DNA from: Spirochaetaceae bacterium
GTDB taxonomy: Bacteria > Spirochaetota > Spirochaetia > Treponematales > Treponemataceae
Assembly (NCBI GenBank): GCA_017416145.1
Contig: JAFQDD010000014.1
Coordinates: 1 to 61,874, forward strand
DNA: 61,874 nucleotides
Reading direction: 5' to 3'
Every line of letters begins with the position of its first letter. The first letter of the stretch is position 1. The position numbers and the translations under genes are program-made. Under the pieces are notes generated by a model, which saw only the letters and a list, made by a program, of their open reading frames with translations, was not told where the DNA came from and ran no database searches. Below are positions 43,588-53,374 of this stretch, one piece after another.

Positions 43588-45054
43588 ATGAGTGTAATTA
43601 TTTATTCTTTAGGAGCCGCAGAGGAAGTTACTGGCTCTAAACACGTTTTAGAAATTGATGGTCGTCCTATTCTCGTAGATTGTGGAGCTTTCCAAGGAAA
43701 ATGGAATGAATCTGACCAAAAAAACAGAGATTTTAATATTGCTGCAGACAAGTTAGAAACTGTTATATTAACTCATGCCCACTATGATCACTGTGGACTT
43801 TTACCAATGCTAGGCAAAAAAGGCTTTTCTGGAAATATTTACTCTACTCCAGCCTCAAGAGATTTAGCAAATCTTATAATGATGGATAGTGCAAATATTC
43901 AAGCCCATGATGCTGCATTCCGCCAAAAACAAGCTGCTAAAAAAGGTGAAAAATTTACCTGGCAACCTTTATATAATGAAACAGATGTTGTAAAAGCCAC
44001 AAATCAAATTATTGGGCTTTCTTACAATCGAAAAATGTATATTTCTACAGACGTAGCTTTGGAATTTTTTGATGCAGGACACATTCTAGGCTCTGCCATG
44101 GCCATGGTTACAATCACTGGCCAAAAGAAAAAATCAAAACTTGCTAGTTTTTTTGGTCGTGTAAAATCAGAAAATCCAGAGGATGAAATTCGCATTTTGT
44201 ATACTGGTGATTTAGGGCGAAAAAATAAACCAATTATCAGAGACCCAGCAACAAATGTGGGAGCTCCAGATTATATCGTTTTGGAAAGCACATACGGAAA
44301 TCGGCTTCACGAAAATACAGATGAAGCAATGGAAATTCTTGCAAAAGTTGTAAAACGTGCGAGGGATACTGGCGGAAAAATCATCATTCCAGCTTTTGCC
44401 ATTGAAAGAACCCAAGAGCTTGTTTATTATTTCCATCTTCTTTTTGAGCAGCGAAAAATCCCTGAAATCCCAATTTATGTGGATTCTCCAATGGCAACAA
44501 ATGCCACAAGTATTTTCCAAGTTCATCCAGAATGTTATGACGAAGAAACTCACAAAGCATTTTTAACACATCATAAAAATCCTTTTGGTTTTAATAGTTT
44601 GCGTTTTACTCAGAGTGTAGAAGAATCTAAGCACTTAAACGAACTTGAAGGTCCAATGATTATCATTAGTGCAGACGGAATGTGTGAAGCAGGACGTATT
44701 GTTCACCATTTGTATAACAACATTGAAGATCCAAATACTACAATTTTGCTAGTTGGATTTATGGCTGAAAACACTCTAGGTCGTCGACTCCAAAATGGAG
44801 AAGAAGAAGTTAAAGTAATTGGCGAATGGAAAAAGGTTCGAGCAAAAGTTGAACAAATTAACGCATTTTCTGCCCATGCTGACTATCAAGAAACTTTAGA
44901 TTGGCTTAAAGAAATTGATACTAGCCGCTTAAAAAAGATTTTCCTTGTTCACGGAGAAAAAGCTGCCCAGAAAAACTTAACAAAAGTTCTAACTGAAAAT
45001 GGCTTCAATGATGTAGAAGTAATTTCTTACGGTCGAACTTATATTTTGAATTAA
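43588..45054 (+). CDS. MBL-fold beta-CASP RNA-processing metallo-hydrolase
   Basis: The 488-residue protein has the zinc motif LTHAHYDHCG, DAGHILGSA, GDLGRKNKPI, the beta-CASP segments ESTYGNR and IPAFAIERTQEL, ADGMCEAGRIVHHL, and the C-terminal NAFSAHADYQETLDWL with HGE. This is the CPSF73/YsgQ-like branch, likely an RNA endonuclease. Its substrate is unknown. Confidence 0.88.
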   Translation: MSVIIYSLGAAEEVTGSKHVLEIDGRPILVDCGAFQGKWNESDQKNRDFNIAADKLETVILTHAHYDHCGLLPMLGKKGFSGNIYSTPASRDLANLIMMDSANIQAHDAAFRQKQAAKKGEKFTWQPLYNETDVVKATNQIIGLSYNRKMYISTDVALEFFDAGHILGSAMAMVTITGQKKKSKLASFFGRVKSENPEDEIRILYTGDLGRKNKPIIRDPATNVGAPDYIVLESTYGNRLHENTDEAMEILAKVVKRARDTGGKIIIPAFAIERTQELVYYFHLLFEQRKIPEIPIYVDSPMATNATSIFQVHPECYDEETHKAFLTHHKNPFGFNSLRFTQSVEESKHLNELEGPMIIISADGMCEAGRIVHHLYNNIEDPNTTILLVGFMAENTLGRRLQNGEEEVKVIGEWKKVRAKVEQINAFSAHADYQETLDWLKEIDTSRLKKIFLVHGEKAAQKNLTKVLTENGFNDVEVISYGRTYILN

Positions 45055-45174
45055 CATCTTGTAGTATTTTTTAGAATTTAGTATACTTTATTATAATATA
45101 ATGACATATTCTCACCCTGTGTCAAAAAGTCGGCAATAACTACGAAAGATAAACTAAATAGTTGGAGATTTTCT

Positions 45175-47097
45175 ATGGAAATTAAAGACAAAACATTACC
45201 ACAACTTCTAAAGAGAATTGCATCAGAAATTCCAAACGCACCAGCTCAATATTCCAAAGATAAGTCTGGCAAGTTTCAAGAAATTAAATATAAAGAAGTT
45301 TATGAAGCTGTAAAAAACTTTGCAGGTGGACTTCTTGATTTAGGAATTAAGCGTGGAGAGCATATTGGTTTAATTTCAGATAATAGAAAAGAATGGTTTC
45401 AATCTGATATGGGACTTATGGCTATTGGAGCTATCGACGTTCCTCGTGGATGTGATGCAACTGAACATGATTTACGTTATATTCTGTCTTTTGCAGAATG
45501 TAAAACAGTTATTGCAGAAAATTCAAGTCAAATAAAGAAGATTTTAGGATTAAAAGCAGATTTACCTCTTTTAGAAAGATTTATTTGCTTTGAAGATGTA
45601 AAAGATGATGTTTTAGTTCAACTACGAGAAAGCAAAATTGATTTTTTAACTTTTACACAAGTTGTGGAAAAAGGGAAAGAATATAACAAAGCAAATCCAG
45701 ATTATGTAGAAAATGAAATTGCAAAAGGTGAAGGCAGCGAATTAGCTTGTATTATCTTTACATCGGGAACTACAGGTGAGCCAAAAGGTGTAATGCTTTC
45801 TCACTCAAACTTTATTGCACAACTAGACGATGCTTCTGATAGAATTTGTGTAAAACCAGGGGATAAAGCAATTTGTGTTCTACCAGTTTGGCACGCTTTT
45901 CAAAGAGCTTGTGAATACGTTGTTCTTTGTCAGGGTGCTTGTTTAGCATATTCAAAACCAATCGGAAGTATTCTTCTTGCTGATATGCAAGCTCTAAATC
46001 CACAAGTTATGCCAGCAGTTCCTCGGGTTTTTGAGGCTGTTTATGACGGTGTAATGAGAACAATGCGTAAAACTGGAGGAATTGTTTACAGTTTATTTAG
46101 ATTTTTTACAAACGTGGCTCTTATTCAAAGTAAACTTGGTAGAAAACTTTTTAGAAAAGAAGCTCGTTTCAAGAAGGATAACATTGTTTTAATTTGGATA
46201 GCATACTTAATTCCATGGTTGATTTTAACACCTCTAAAAGCACTTGGTGGAAAACTTGTATTTAGCAAAATTAGAGCAAAACTTGGAAATAGATTTATTG
46301 GTGGTGTTTCTGGAGGTGGAGCATTTCCTCCTGCAATTGATGAGTTTTTCTGGGCAGTAGGCGTAAATGTTGTAGAAGGCTATGGATTAACAGAAACTTC
46401 CCCAGTTGTATCAGTTCGTCCATTTTCAGATCCAATTATGGGCACAGTTGGTAAACCATTACGTGGGCTAGAAGCAAAAATCGTAGGTGAAAATGGAGAA
46501 ATTTTGCCACCAGGTCAAAAAGGTATTGTAATGGTTCGTGGTGGAACAGTAATGCAAGGATATTACAAAAAACCAGAACTTACAGCTAAAGTAATTGATA
46601 AAGATGGTTGGTTTGATACAGGTGATATTGGTATGCTAACAATTGACGGCGAAATTGTACTTCGTGGACGAATGAAAGATACAATCGTTTTGCGTGGTGG
46701 AGAAAACGTAGAACCTCTTCCAATCGAAATGAAAATTACCGAATCAAGATATATTGCTAATGCAGTTGTAATTGGTCAAGATGAAAGAAGTCTTGGAGCT
46801 TTGGTAATTCTTGCAGAAGAAGAAATCAAAGTATATGCCCGAGAAAACTATATTCCAAATAATGGTACATATTCAGAATTGATTCAACGTCCAGAAATTA
46901 AAAAATTGATTGATTCCGAAATTGCAGCTCAAGTAAACGCAAAAACAGGTTTCAAACCATTTGAAAGAATTTGTGGATTTGCAATTCTAGAAAAACCATT
47001 TGAAGTTGGAGTTGAACTTTCTGCAAAACAAGAAATTATGCGATACAAAATTGCTGATATTTACGCAAAAGAAATAAAAAGTATTTATGCTGAATAA
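45175..47097 (+). CDS. long-chain fatty acid-CoA ligase (AMP-forming)
   Basis: The 640-residue protein has the AMP-binding P-loop IIFTSGTTGEPKGVMLSH, GYGLTETSPVVSVRP, GWFDTGDIG and the hinge RGRMKDTIVLRGGENVEP. A hydrophobic segment around residues 330-360 (NIVLIWIAYLIPWLILTPL) fits the membrane-attached long-chain type. It activates fatty acids taken from the host for phospholipid synthesis. It has its own TTGGAG Shine-Dalgarno. Confidence 0.9.
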   Translation: MEIKDKTLPQLLKRIASEIPNAPAQYSKDKSGKFQEIKYKEVYEAVKNFAGGLLDLGIKRGEHIGLISDNRKEWFQSDMGLMAIGAIDVPRGCDATEHDLRYILSFAECKTVIAENSSQIKKILGLKADLPLLERFICFEDVKDDVLVQLRESKIDFLTFTQVVEKGKEYNKANPDYVENEIAKGEGSELACIIFTSGTTGEPKGVMLSHSNFIAQLDDASDRICVKPGDKAICVLPVWHAFQRACEYVVLCQGACLAYSKPIGSILLADMQALNPQVMPAVPRVFEAVYDGVMRTMRKTGGIVYSLFRFFTNVALIQSKLGRKLFRKEARFKKDNIVLIWIAYLIPWLILTPLKALGGKLVFSKIRAKLGNRFIGGVSGGGAFPPAIDEFFWAVGVNVVEGYGLTETSPVVSVRPFSDPIMGTVGKPLRGLEAKIVGENGEILPPGQKGIVMVRGGTVMQGYYKKPELTAKVIDKDGWFDTGDIGMLTIDGEIVLRGRMKDTIVLRGGENVEPLPIEMKITESRYIANAVVIGQDERSLGALVILAEEEIKVYARENYIPNNGTYSELIQRPEIKKLIDSEIAAQVNAKTGFKPFERICGFAILEKPFEVGVELSAKQEIMRYKIADIYAKEIKSIYAE

Positions 47098-47118
47098 ATA
47101 AATATTGTTTGTTGCTTA

Positions 47119-47147
47119 CCCCAAGTCAAAATGATTTGGGGTTTTTT
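47119..47147 (+). terminator. intrinsic terminator after acyl-CoA ligase
   Basis: CCCCAAGTC (47119-47127) pairs with GATTTGGGG (47133-47141) and is followed by T6. Confidence 0.88.
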
Positions 47148-47230
47148 GTTGTGAAATTTAAAATTCCCCTTGGCTGGTTACTCTGGAAGAACTGCAATTC
47201 AACATCTTTGTAGAGATACTAATACGGTTT

Positions 47231-47261
47231 TTGTTTAAAAATTAAAAAACTGTGCTATAAT
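47231..47261 (+). promoter_or_regulatory. extended -10 promoter
   Basis: TG-C-TATAAT (47253-47261) is an extended -10 with a weak TTGTTT (47231-47236) at 19 bp. Transcript leader is about 28 nt with a strong GAGGAGG Shine-Dalgarno for the gene at 47295. Confidence 0.55.
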
Positions 47262-47294
47262 ATAGATGAGTTTAGCTTATAGAGGAGGAAAAAA

Positions 47295-47699
47295 ATGGCT
47301 AAAAAAGGAAGTCTACCACTTATTTATATGATTGGAATGGCATTAGTTGTAGTAGGATTTATTTGTCCAGTATTTGATTTTTTTATTGGAACACTAAACG
47401 GTTTCGATTTTATTAATTTCAAAGAATTTGGAATTACAACAATTGGTGCAATACTAATTATTGCTGGAGCTATTTTAGGTTTGGTTTTCTGTTTTGTTGG
47501 TGGAAAAAATAGTGGAATGCTTAAACTTGTTGGTTTAATTGCAACTATTGCAGGTGGCGTAGTTCTAATTATTGGATACAGTGGAGATGCATTCTCTAAG
47601 GGTATTGGAAAATTCTTTGTTGATGTTGCAACTTACGGTTTCTATATGATTCTAGCAGGTTGGATTGTTGGTGTAGTTGGCTACATTACAAAAAAATAA
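47295..47699 (+). CDS. small four-helix membrane protein, unknown
   Basis: The 134-residue protein is almost entirely transmembrane: four helices at about 9-28, 45-70, 75-95 and 110-131, with glycine-rich packing (GGVVLIIGYSG, GWIVGVVGYI). No charged catalytic motif is present. The strong Shine-Dalgarno and extended -10 suggest high expression. Family not recognised. Confidence 0.7.
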   Translation: MAKKGSLPLIYMIGMALVVVGFICPVFDFFIGTLNGFDFINFKEFGITTIGAILIIAGAILGLVFCFVGGKNSGMLKLVGLIATIAGGVVLIIGYSGDAFSKGIGKFFVDVATYGFYMILAGWIVGVVGYITKK

Positions 47700-47742
47700 T
47701 CTACTGATTTAATTCAGAATTAAGCTGTTCTAAAATTTGGAA

Positions 47743-48507
47743 TTAGTTTTCAGATTTTGGAGCAGCATTTTTTTTGTTTCGGAGGGCTTTTTTCTTTGCA
47801 CGGATTGAACCTGCAACTTGATATCGGTCTGGTTCTCCAGATTCTTCTCGGCGGCGTTGGCTTTCTAACTGGGTTGTTATCATTTTTTTGAAGATGTTCA
47901 TAAGAGGTTTTGGGCTAAAATCAGCCTGTGTAAGAGTTGTGGAAAACTCCCCTACCCTAAGTTCTTGCAGCAAATAGTAGCAAGTTTCTATGGTGGAGAT
48001 AAAATCTTCTTGGGGTTCGGTTTTGAATGTGTAAATGCTTTTGTATCCCGCTGTAAAAGAGATTTTTGGTAAAGTATGCAGATTTTTGCTAAGTTTTACC
48101 ATCTTTTTTGCACAGGCCCAGGTGGCATCCACAAGGATAACTAGCAAGGTTTTTCCTTCACAGGCTTCTTTTAGTGTGTGGGGTGGATTTTCTCGTGTGC
48201 CAGTGGCAGTCCAAGCCTCAGGAGATGGATACATTAACACAGGATAATAAGCTGGATTTTGGATAAGGGATTTTAGCCGAGAATTTTCAGTAAAATCTAC
48301 GCCAACGATAATTTCAGAATCAATTAAAGTAAGGTGAGCAAGTCGCCCGGTGCCAGTTTTTTGCTTATAGGCTTCTTTTGGGTGCATTAGGAAAACAAAC
48401 TTAATATCAGTTTTGATGGGAACAATGTCTTTGCAATAGCAAGTTTCAAAGGGACGAAAGCATTTGTAACATTTATTTAGAGAACTTTGTACAGTCTGAT
48501 TTTCCAT
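47743..48507 (-). CDS. DTW-domain tRNA-uridine aminocarboxypropyltransferase
   Basis: The 254-residue protein has the DTW layout: N-terminal Cys cluster (CYKCFRPFETCYC), IKFVFLMHPKEAYKQKTGTGRLAHLTL and the namesake strand LLVILVDATWACAKKM. Family members (E. coli TapT) transfer the aminocarboxypropyl group from SAM to a uridine in tRNA. The C-terminus is a basic tail (KKKALRNKKNA). Confidence 0.85.
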   Translation of the reverse strand: MENQTVQSSLNKCYKCFRPFETCYCKDIVPIKTDIKFVFLMHPKEAYKQKTGTGRLAHLTLIDSEIIVGVDFTENSRLKSLIQNPAYYPVLMYPSPEAWTATGTRENPPHTLKEACEGKTLLVILVDATWACAKKMVKLSKNLHTLPKISFTAGYKSIYTFKTEPQEDFISTIETCYYLLQELRVGEFSTTLTQADFSPKPLMNIFKKMITTQLESQRRREESGEPDRYQVAGSIRAKKKALRNKKNAAPKSEN

Positions 48508-48527
48508 AGGCGTAGAATCATAATATC

Positions 48528-48563
48528 AAAAAAGCCCCAAACCGTAAAGGCAAGGGGCTTTTG
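48528..48563. terminator. 36-bp terminator, copy 1
   Basis: AAAAGCCCC / GGGGCTTTT arms with an AAACCGTAAAGGCAA loop, flanked by A and T runs. It ends the XRE2 gene on the minus strand. The 36 bp are identical to 50584-50619. Confidence 0.85.
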
Positions 48564-48572
48564 CTTTTTAAT

Positions 48573-48899
48573 TTATAAAATATCTCGTAAGCGATTTTGA
48601 ATTTTTAAATTTGTTGCGGAAAGTTCTTCTGCAATAATTGTATTAATTTTGTTTATATTTGAATTATCTTTTTCGGCAATTTCTGAACAATAAAATAACG
48701 AAGACGGAAGCACCTTAAGTTCTTGAACAATTTTTTCCAAAAGCTTGTAAGTGACAAATTTGGTTCTAGTTTCAATAACACTAAGATGATTTGTACTAAT
48801 CTCCAACAATTCAGCCAGTTGTTCTTGTGAAAGACCTTGTTTTTTGCGATAGAATTTTACATTTTCACCAAAAATTTTTCTGATATTTGTTGCATCCAT
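48573..48899 (-). CDS. XRE-family transcriptional regulator 2
   Basis: The 108-residue protein has a Cro/CI HTH (FGENVKFYRKKQGLSQEQLAELLEISTNHLSVIE ... YKLLEKIVQELKVLPSSLF) and a C-terminal helical tail of about 40 residues. It is divergent from the SLBB export gene, with a palindrome between them. It is the second of three such regulators here. Confidence 0.85.
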   Translation of the reverse strand: MDATNIRKIFGENVKFYRKKQGLSQEQLAELLEISTNHLSVIETRTKFVTYKLLEKIVQELKVLPSSLFYCSEIAEKDNSNINKINTIIAEELSATNLKIQNRLRDIL

Positions 48900-48935
48900 A
48901 TAATTTAATTATGATGTTTCTTTTTAGTGATTATT

Positions 48936-48952
48936 ACATTCTAAAAGAATGT
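48936..48952. promoter_or_regulatory. candidate operator for XRE2
   Basis: ACATTCT-AAA-AGAATGT is a perfect 7-bp-arm palindrome in the 147-bp divergent gap. A related half appears at about 48964 (AATTCTTTTAGA). Binding by XRE2 is inference. Confidence 0.5.
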
Positions 48953-49046
48953 GTGTTTATGAAAACAATTCTTTTAGACTTGATTTATAAATCTTTTTGA
49001 TATAGTATTTAAAAAAATAATTCTATTGGAAAGATATAAAATTTAA

Positions 49047-50552
49047 ATGAAACGAATAATTTTTAAAATTTTGTTGATATGTTGTTTTTCTATGAATGTA
49101 ATAGCACAAGCGGATATACAGAATCTCATGGAAGAAAGTGTTGACAATGACGTAATTCTCTCAGTTTCTACTAATGTACAAGAGGCTATGTCAAATCCTG
49201 AATATTTAGTGACTCCAGGTGATGTTTATTCTTTAAATTATGCTGCTGGAACAGTTCCAGTGTCATATACAATTTTTGTTGATTCCAGTTATAAAATACG
49301 TGTGGCAAATTTGGCAAAAGTAGATGTTAAAGGAAAAACTTTCATTAATTTAAAAAAAGAAGTAGAAGATATTGTTTCTAAAAATTATCCAATGAGTGGT
49401 GTCCAATTTGTATTGATGACACCAGCTACTTTTACAGTAAATATTACAGGAGAAGTAGAATCAACCGTTGAAAAAAAAGCCTGGGCTTTAACTCGAGTTT
49501 CAAGCGTTTTGGAAAATGTTGGAACAGAATATTCTTCTTCAAGATATGTTACAATTAAAAGAGCTGATGGTACTGTAAAAAAATGTGATTTGTTTTTAGC
49601 CACTCGTTTTGGTGATTTTTCACAAAATCCATACTTACGGCCAGGAGATGTTATTGAAATTCCAAGAGAAGGAAAAACAGTTTCAATTAGTGGAGCTGTT
49701 GAACGTCCCGGAACTTATGAACTTAAACCAGAGGAAAATTTAGTTGATTTAATAAATTACTATGGAAATGGATTAACACCTTTTTCTGATTTGTCTAGAA
49801 TTGAAGTGTCTAAGGTTTCAACAAATGAAAATGTAAACGGTGAAAAAATATATTTAAATGTAGAATCTTTAGAAAATCCAAAAATTTCTGAGTACGTTCT
49901 TGGAAAATACGATTCAGTTTTTATCAATTCTTATGAAGATATTATGCCTGTTGTTTTTGTTGAAGGAGCTATTTTGTCTCAAGATCAAGAGACTAAAACT
50001 ACAGGAACACAATTAACTTCATCTGATAAAATATCTGTTCAATTTCATCCGGGCGAAAATTATGCATTTTTTATTCGACGAATCAAAAATGTTTTTACTT
50101 CTGTTTCGGATTTTGAAAGTGCCTATATTATTCGTAAGGACGAGTTACTTCCTATCAACTTAAATGATATTTTGTATGATGCAACTTATTATTCAGACTT
50201 ATATTTAGAAGAAAATGATATATTAACTATTCCATTTAAGCAATTTTTTGTTAGTGTTTCTGGTGCAGTTTTAAATCCTGGAAAATATCCATATATTCCA
50301 GACAGAGATTATATGTATTATGTCAATTTAGCTGGAGGTTTTGATCCAGAAAAAAATGCTAGAGAAAAGGTATCAATTGTAGATATGCATGGAAAAAAGA
50401 AATCAACAGAGGATGATATTTTACCTGAGTTTACAATAATGGCTGAAAATAATTCTTTTACATACATTTTTAACAAGTATGCTCCTGTAATTACAACTGT
50501 GTTAAATTTGATAACGACATTTATTTCTATACATACAGTTATTGCAAATTAA
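49047..50552 (+). CDS. polysaccharide-export-type SLBB protein
   Basis: The 501-residue protein has a signal peptide (to VIAQ). It has a Wza-type export domain (YLVTPGDVYSLNYAAG, VDSSYKIRVANLAKVDVKGKTFINLKKEVEDIV) and several SLBB repeats (VNITGEVE, VSISGAVERPGTYELKPEENLVDLINYYGNG, VSVSGAVLNPGKYPY). A C-terminal hydrophobic segment (YAPVITTVLNLITTFISI) could anchor it. Unlike usual family members it has no glycosyltransferase or co-polymerase gene beside it. Confidence 0.82.
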   Translation: MKRIIFKILLICCFSMNVIAQADIQNLMEESVDNDVILSVSTNVQEAMSNPEYLVTPGDVYSLNYAAGTVPVSYTIFVDSSYKIRVANLAKVDVKGKTFINLKKEVEDIVSKNYPMSGVQFVLMTPATFTVNITGEVESTVEKKAWALTRVSSVLENVGTEYSSSRYVTIKRADGTVKKCDLFLATRFGDFSQNPYLRPGDVIEIPREGKTVSISGAVERPGTYELKPEENLVDLINYYGNGLTPFSDLSRIEVSKVSTNENVNGEKIYLNVESLENPKISEYVLGKYDSVFINSYEDIMPVVFVEGAILSQDQETKTTGTQLTSSDKISVQFHPGENYAFFIRRIKNVFTSVSDFESAYIIRKDELLPINLNDILYDATYYSDLYLEENDILTIPFKQFFVSVSGAVLNPGKYPYIPDRDYMYYVNLAGGFDPEKNAREKVSIVDMHGKKKSTEDDILPEFTIMAENNSFTYIFNKYAPVITTVLNLITTFISIHTVIAN

Positions 50553-50583
50553 AATCGAAGAATAAAAAATCTAATCATCAAAG

Positions 50584-50619
50584 AAAAAAGCCCCAAACCG
50601 TAAAGGCAAGGGGCTTTTG
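50584..50619. terminator. 36-bp terminator, copy 2
   Basis: Identical to 48528-48563. It lies between the convergent SLBB and pheT genes and can serve both. Confidence 0.85.
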
Positions 50620-50659
50620 GTTTTTTAGCGAATCCGCTTTATATCAATTTTTATATCAA

Positions 50660-52384
50660 TTATAGAAGTTCTTCTAAGTCTAGTTCACAAGCTGTACAAG
50701 GCACTGTGATTTGCCAGTTTTCCAAAACTTGTGGGTGGATTTCTCCGAAAATACCGATTGCTTTTCCGTCTTTTAGGATTTTTGCTTGGCGTCCAGGGAT
50801 AAAACGTGGGTCTTCAGCTTCTGCTACGTTGTATTCGTAGTCTAAGAAGTGAAGCAATGTGGCAACTTCGGAAGCAACTGTGTTAAAGTTTGTGTCAGCA
50901 GCAGCTGTTACAAATCCAAGATTTTGGCGTGTGCGAGTTCCTGTGTTTTCTTCGTCGCACAAGAAAGCAATTTTACCAGTTTCAAAGATTTTGTGTGGAT
51001 AAACTGCGTTTGCAGAACCAGCTTCAGCATTCAACAATGATGGAATAATTGATGGGCGTACAAACTGATAGTTTTCACTCATTGGGTTTGAGATTTCAAT
51101 AACGTCGCTTCCATCAATACACATATTGTCGATATAATCTTTTTTTGAACCAAGATAGTTGAAAATCATTTCTTGATAGCCCATACCAACCATAAGCTCT
51201 TTTGTTTTGCGGCTTAAAAGTGTTACAGGTAGTAGACGACCGATTGTGAAATCCCGTGGTCGTTCTGGTCCAAAGTATGATAAGTCCATTCCACACATAA
51301 CGTCTTCTGCAACGTCTACTTCGTGTAGGAAGTCGTTTCTGTAAGGTGGTGGAGTTACTGTAATAATTGTGTCATCATCTTTTGCTTCTGTTGTAGCTGT
51401 GCTTCCCATCAAATTGATAGCTTTTACAGCTTCTTCCGCAGTTAAAGATGAGCCAAGACGTTTATTAATTGCATTTAGAGATGCTTTTGTTGTGTCTTGG
51501 AAGAAATATGGTGTAACAATTTCTTTACCAAAGCCAGTATCGTATGGGTGTTTTACACAAACTGGTAAGATTTCGTATCCTGCATCTGCAAAGTCACAGG
51601 CTACAATCATTGTGGCAAGTAAAAGGCCTGGCATATCTGTACCAGTCATTTCTACCATAAGGTCTTTATCCCCAACTTGAACAGCACCTAATGTTGCACT
51701 GTTGATAATTGGAGCCATAGACATTATTTCATCTTTTGCATCAGACAAAAGTGGGAAAACCTTTGCATCTTTTAGAATCCAGCCATATTCTTTGCCTTTT
51801 GGATGGTCTGTAAGAATTTGGCGACAAGTCATTTTTTCTTCACAAGCAAGTGGCACAAAAGATGTTTTGTCTGGATTAACTGGGTGATATTTTACTGGCC
51901 ATTCAATTTGAGCTGAACGGTAAACACCCATAGAAATTGAGCGGCGTTTTCTTCCGTAGTTCCAGCAAAGTTTTTCTTGAGTTTGGATAATATCCAAAAG
52001 CATTGGTTCGTCGATTGGTTTTCCAGAAATAACAAAAGCTGTCATGTATGGGCGAACTTCTTCCAAACCTGGTTCAACATTTACAACACGGTTTCCGTAG
52101 TCTTTGAAATTGCCCTTTGTTGAAAGGAATTTGCTGTAATCAGCTGTTTTTCCCCCGTTTTTTTGGCGAAGTTGTCGAGCAACACCAGCTGTAGACCAAA
52201 GGTCTGGGCGGTTTGTATCGTTTAACTCAATTTTGATTGTGCGTTCATTTTCAGGAAGAGATTCATCTGCTTTTTCGTCTAATTCGGCTTTTGCACAAGT
52301 TAGTTTTTCTTCCAATGTATCGTAGTCATATTTTGTTTCTAGAAGATTAAAAAATAGTTTTTCATTTACTTCAATTTTAGGCAT
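50660..52384 (-). CDS. pheT: phenylalanine-tRNA ligase beta subunit, archaeal type
   Basis: The 574-residue length and features (MPKIEVNEKLFFNLL, IELNDTNRPDLWSTAGVARQL, the B5 region, PPYRNDFLHEVDVAEDVM) match the short archaeal/eukaryotic-type beta subunit, as known in spirochaetes, rather than the ~800-residue bacterial form with B1/FDX domains. No pheS is adjacent; alpha must be encoded elsewhere. It has an AGAGGAC Shine-Dalgarno. Confidence 0.92.
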   Translation of the reverse strand: MPKIEVNEKLFFNLLETKYDYDTLEEKLTCAKAELDEKADESLPENERTIKIELNDTNRPDLWSTAGVARQLRQKNGGKTADYSKFLSTKGNFKDYGNRVVNVEPGLEEVRPYMTAFVISGKPIDEPMLLDIIQTQEKLCWNYGRKRRSISMGVYRSAQIEWPVKYHPVNPDKTSFVPLACEEKMTCRQILTDHPKGKEYGWILKDAKVFPLLSDAKDEIMSMAPIINSATLGAVQVGDKDLMVEMTGTDMPGLLLATMIVACDFADAGYEILPVCVKHPYDTGFGKEIVTPYFFQDTTKASLNAINKRLGSSLTAEEAVKAINLMGSTATTEAKDDDTIITVTPPPYRNDFLHEVDVAEDVMCGMDLSYFGPERPRDFTIGRLLPVTLLSRKTKELMVGMGYQEMIFNYLGSKKDYIDNMCIDGSDVIEISNPMSENYQFVRPSIIPSLLNAEAGSANAVYPHKIFETGKIAFLCDEENTGTRTRQNLGFVTAAADTNFNTVASEVATLLHFLDYEYNVAEAEDPRFIPGRQAKILKDGKAIGIFGEIHPQVLENWQITVPCTACELDLEELL

Positions 52385-52483
52385 TGTTGTCCTCTTAATT
52401 CGTTAAAAAAGAATAAGTAATTATATCAAACTATGGGGAAGAATATCAAGTTAAACGGGAAGATATTTGATGTTTTGAAAGGA

Positions 52484-52520
52484 TAAAAAAAGGTGAGCCT
52501 CTAAGAAAAGGGACTCACCT
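52484..52520 (-). terminator. terminator after barrel protein 1
   Basis: AGGTGAG (52491-52497) pairs with CTCACCT (52514-52520); on the minus strand it is followed by T7. Confidence 0.8.
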
Positions 52521-52542
52521 GTATTCTAAAAAATCTTAGAAA

Positions 52543-53250
52543 TTAGAAGTTGTAAACTACGCCTAAGGCTGCTGATAGAGTTGATGCATTCATTTTTGAT
52601 TTTACAGTGTTGTCATCAAACTTAATTTCTGTTGGAATGTTTAAGTTGTAGCGACAAAGAGCATAAATATCAAAATTTGAATTTGGAATACTGATTTTTG
52701 CTCCAGATTTTAAAACCATACTGAATGATGTGTTTACGTCGTAATTATTAGTCTCTGTTTCAACTGTGCCATCTGAAGTGGTTTCATCTGCCTCGATTGC
52801 AAAATTGTTGAAGTTTGCACCCATACCAAGACCAGCAAAAGGTCTAACCATTCCACCTCCAAATGTGTAAATTGCTAGAATTTGTGGGCTAATAATTTGT
52901 GTTACGTATCTGATGTCTGAATCATTTATTCCTGCATCATAAGATTTATAATCTAGTAAATCCATCATAACATTTAATTCAAATGCGAAATTTGTATTGT
53001 CGAAAGGACGAATACCTAATACAGGGCTCATTTCAAAACCGGTCATTGGTGAGATAGAAAGTTGGTTTCCAATTCCGTTGTCAATTGTAAGATTGTTGAT
53101 TGACCCAGCACCAAATTCAAGTCCAGCATAGAACATATTGTAGTCTTGTGATGGAATAGAATCATCAGCATAGTAAACTACAACAGAGTCCTGAGCGAAG
53201 GCTGCAAATCCTACAAAAAGGATAAGCATGATTGTTAATAACTTTTTCAT
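52543..53250 (-). CDS. outer-membrane-type beta-barrel protein 1
   Basis: The 235-residue protein has a signal peptide (MKKLLTIMLILFVGFAAFAQ), about eight predicted amphipathic strands (NMFYAGLEFGAGSINNL, GFEMSPVLGIRPF, MVRPFAGLGMGANFNNF) and ends in VVYNF, the C-terminal Phe of barrel proteins. It is paralogous to the next gene: both have MMDLLDY/MMDFVKY, ISPQILAIYTF/VAPQILAVYTF and YALCRYN/YGLCRYN. It has an AGGAG Shine-Dalgarno. Confidence 0.75.
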   Translation of the reverse strand: MKKLLTIMLILFVGFAAFAQDSVVVYYADDSIPSQDYNMFYAGLEFGAGSINNLTIDNGIGNQLSISPMTGFEMSPVLGIRPFDNTNFAFELNVMMDLLDYKSYDAGINDSDIRYVTQIISPQILAIYTFGGGMVRPFAGLGMGANFNNFAIEADETTSDGTVETETNNYDVNTSFSMVLKSGAKISIPNSNFDIYALCRYNLNIPTEIKFDDNTVKSKMNASTLSAALGVVYNF

Positions 53251-53374
53251 ATTGTTCTCCTAAAAGAAAAGTATTTTTATATACTCTGAAAATACAAAAA
53301 GAATTTTATTTCGTGTATAAAAAAATGTTAGAAATTGGTTTTAAGAGAAAGCTGATTTGGGGATTTAGACATAA

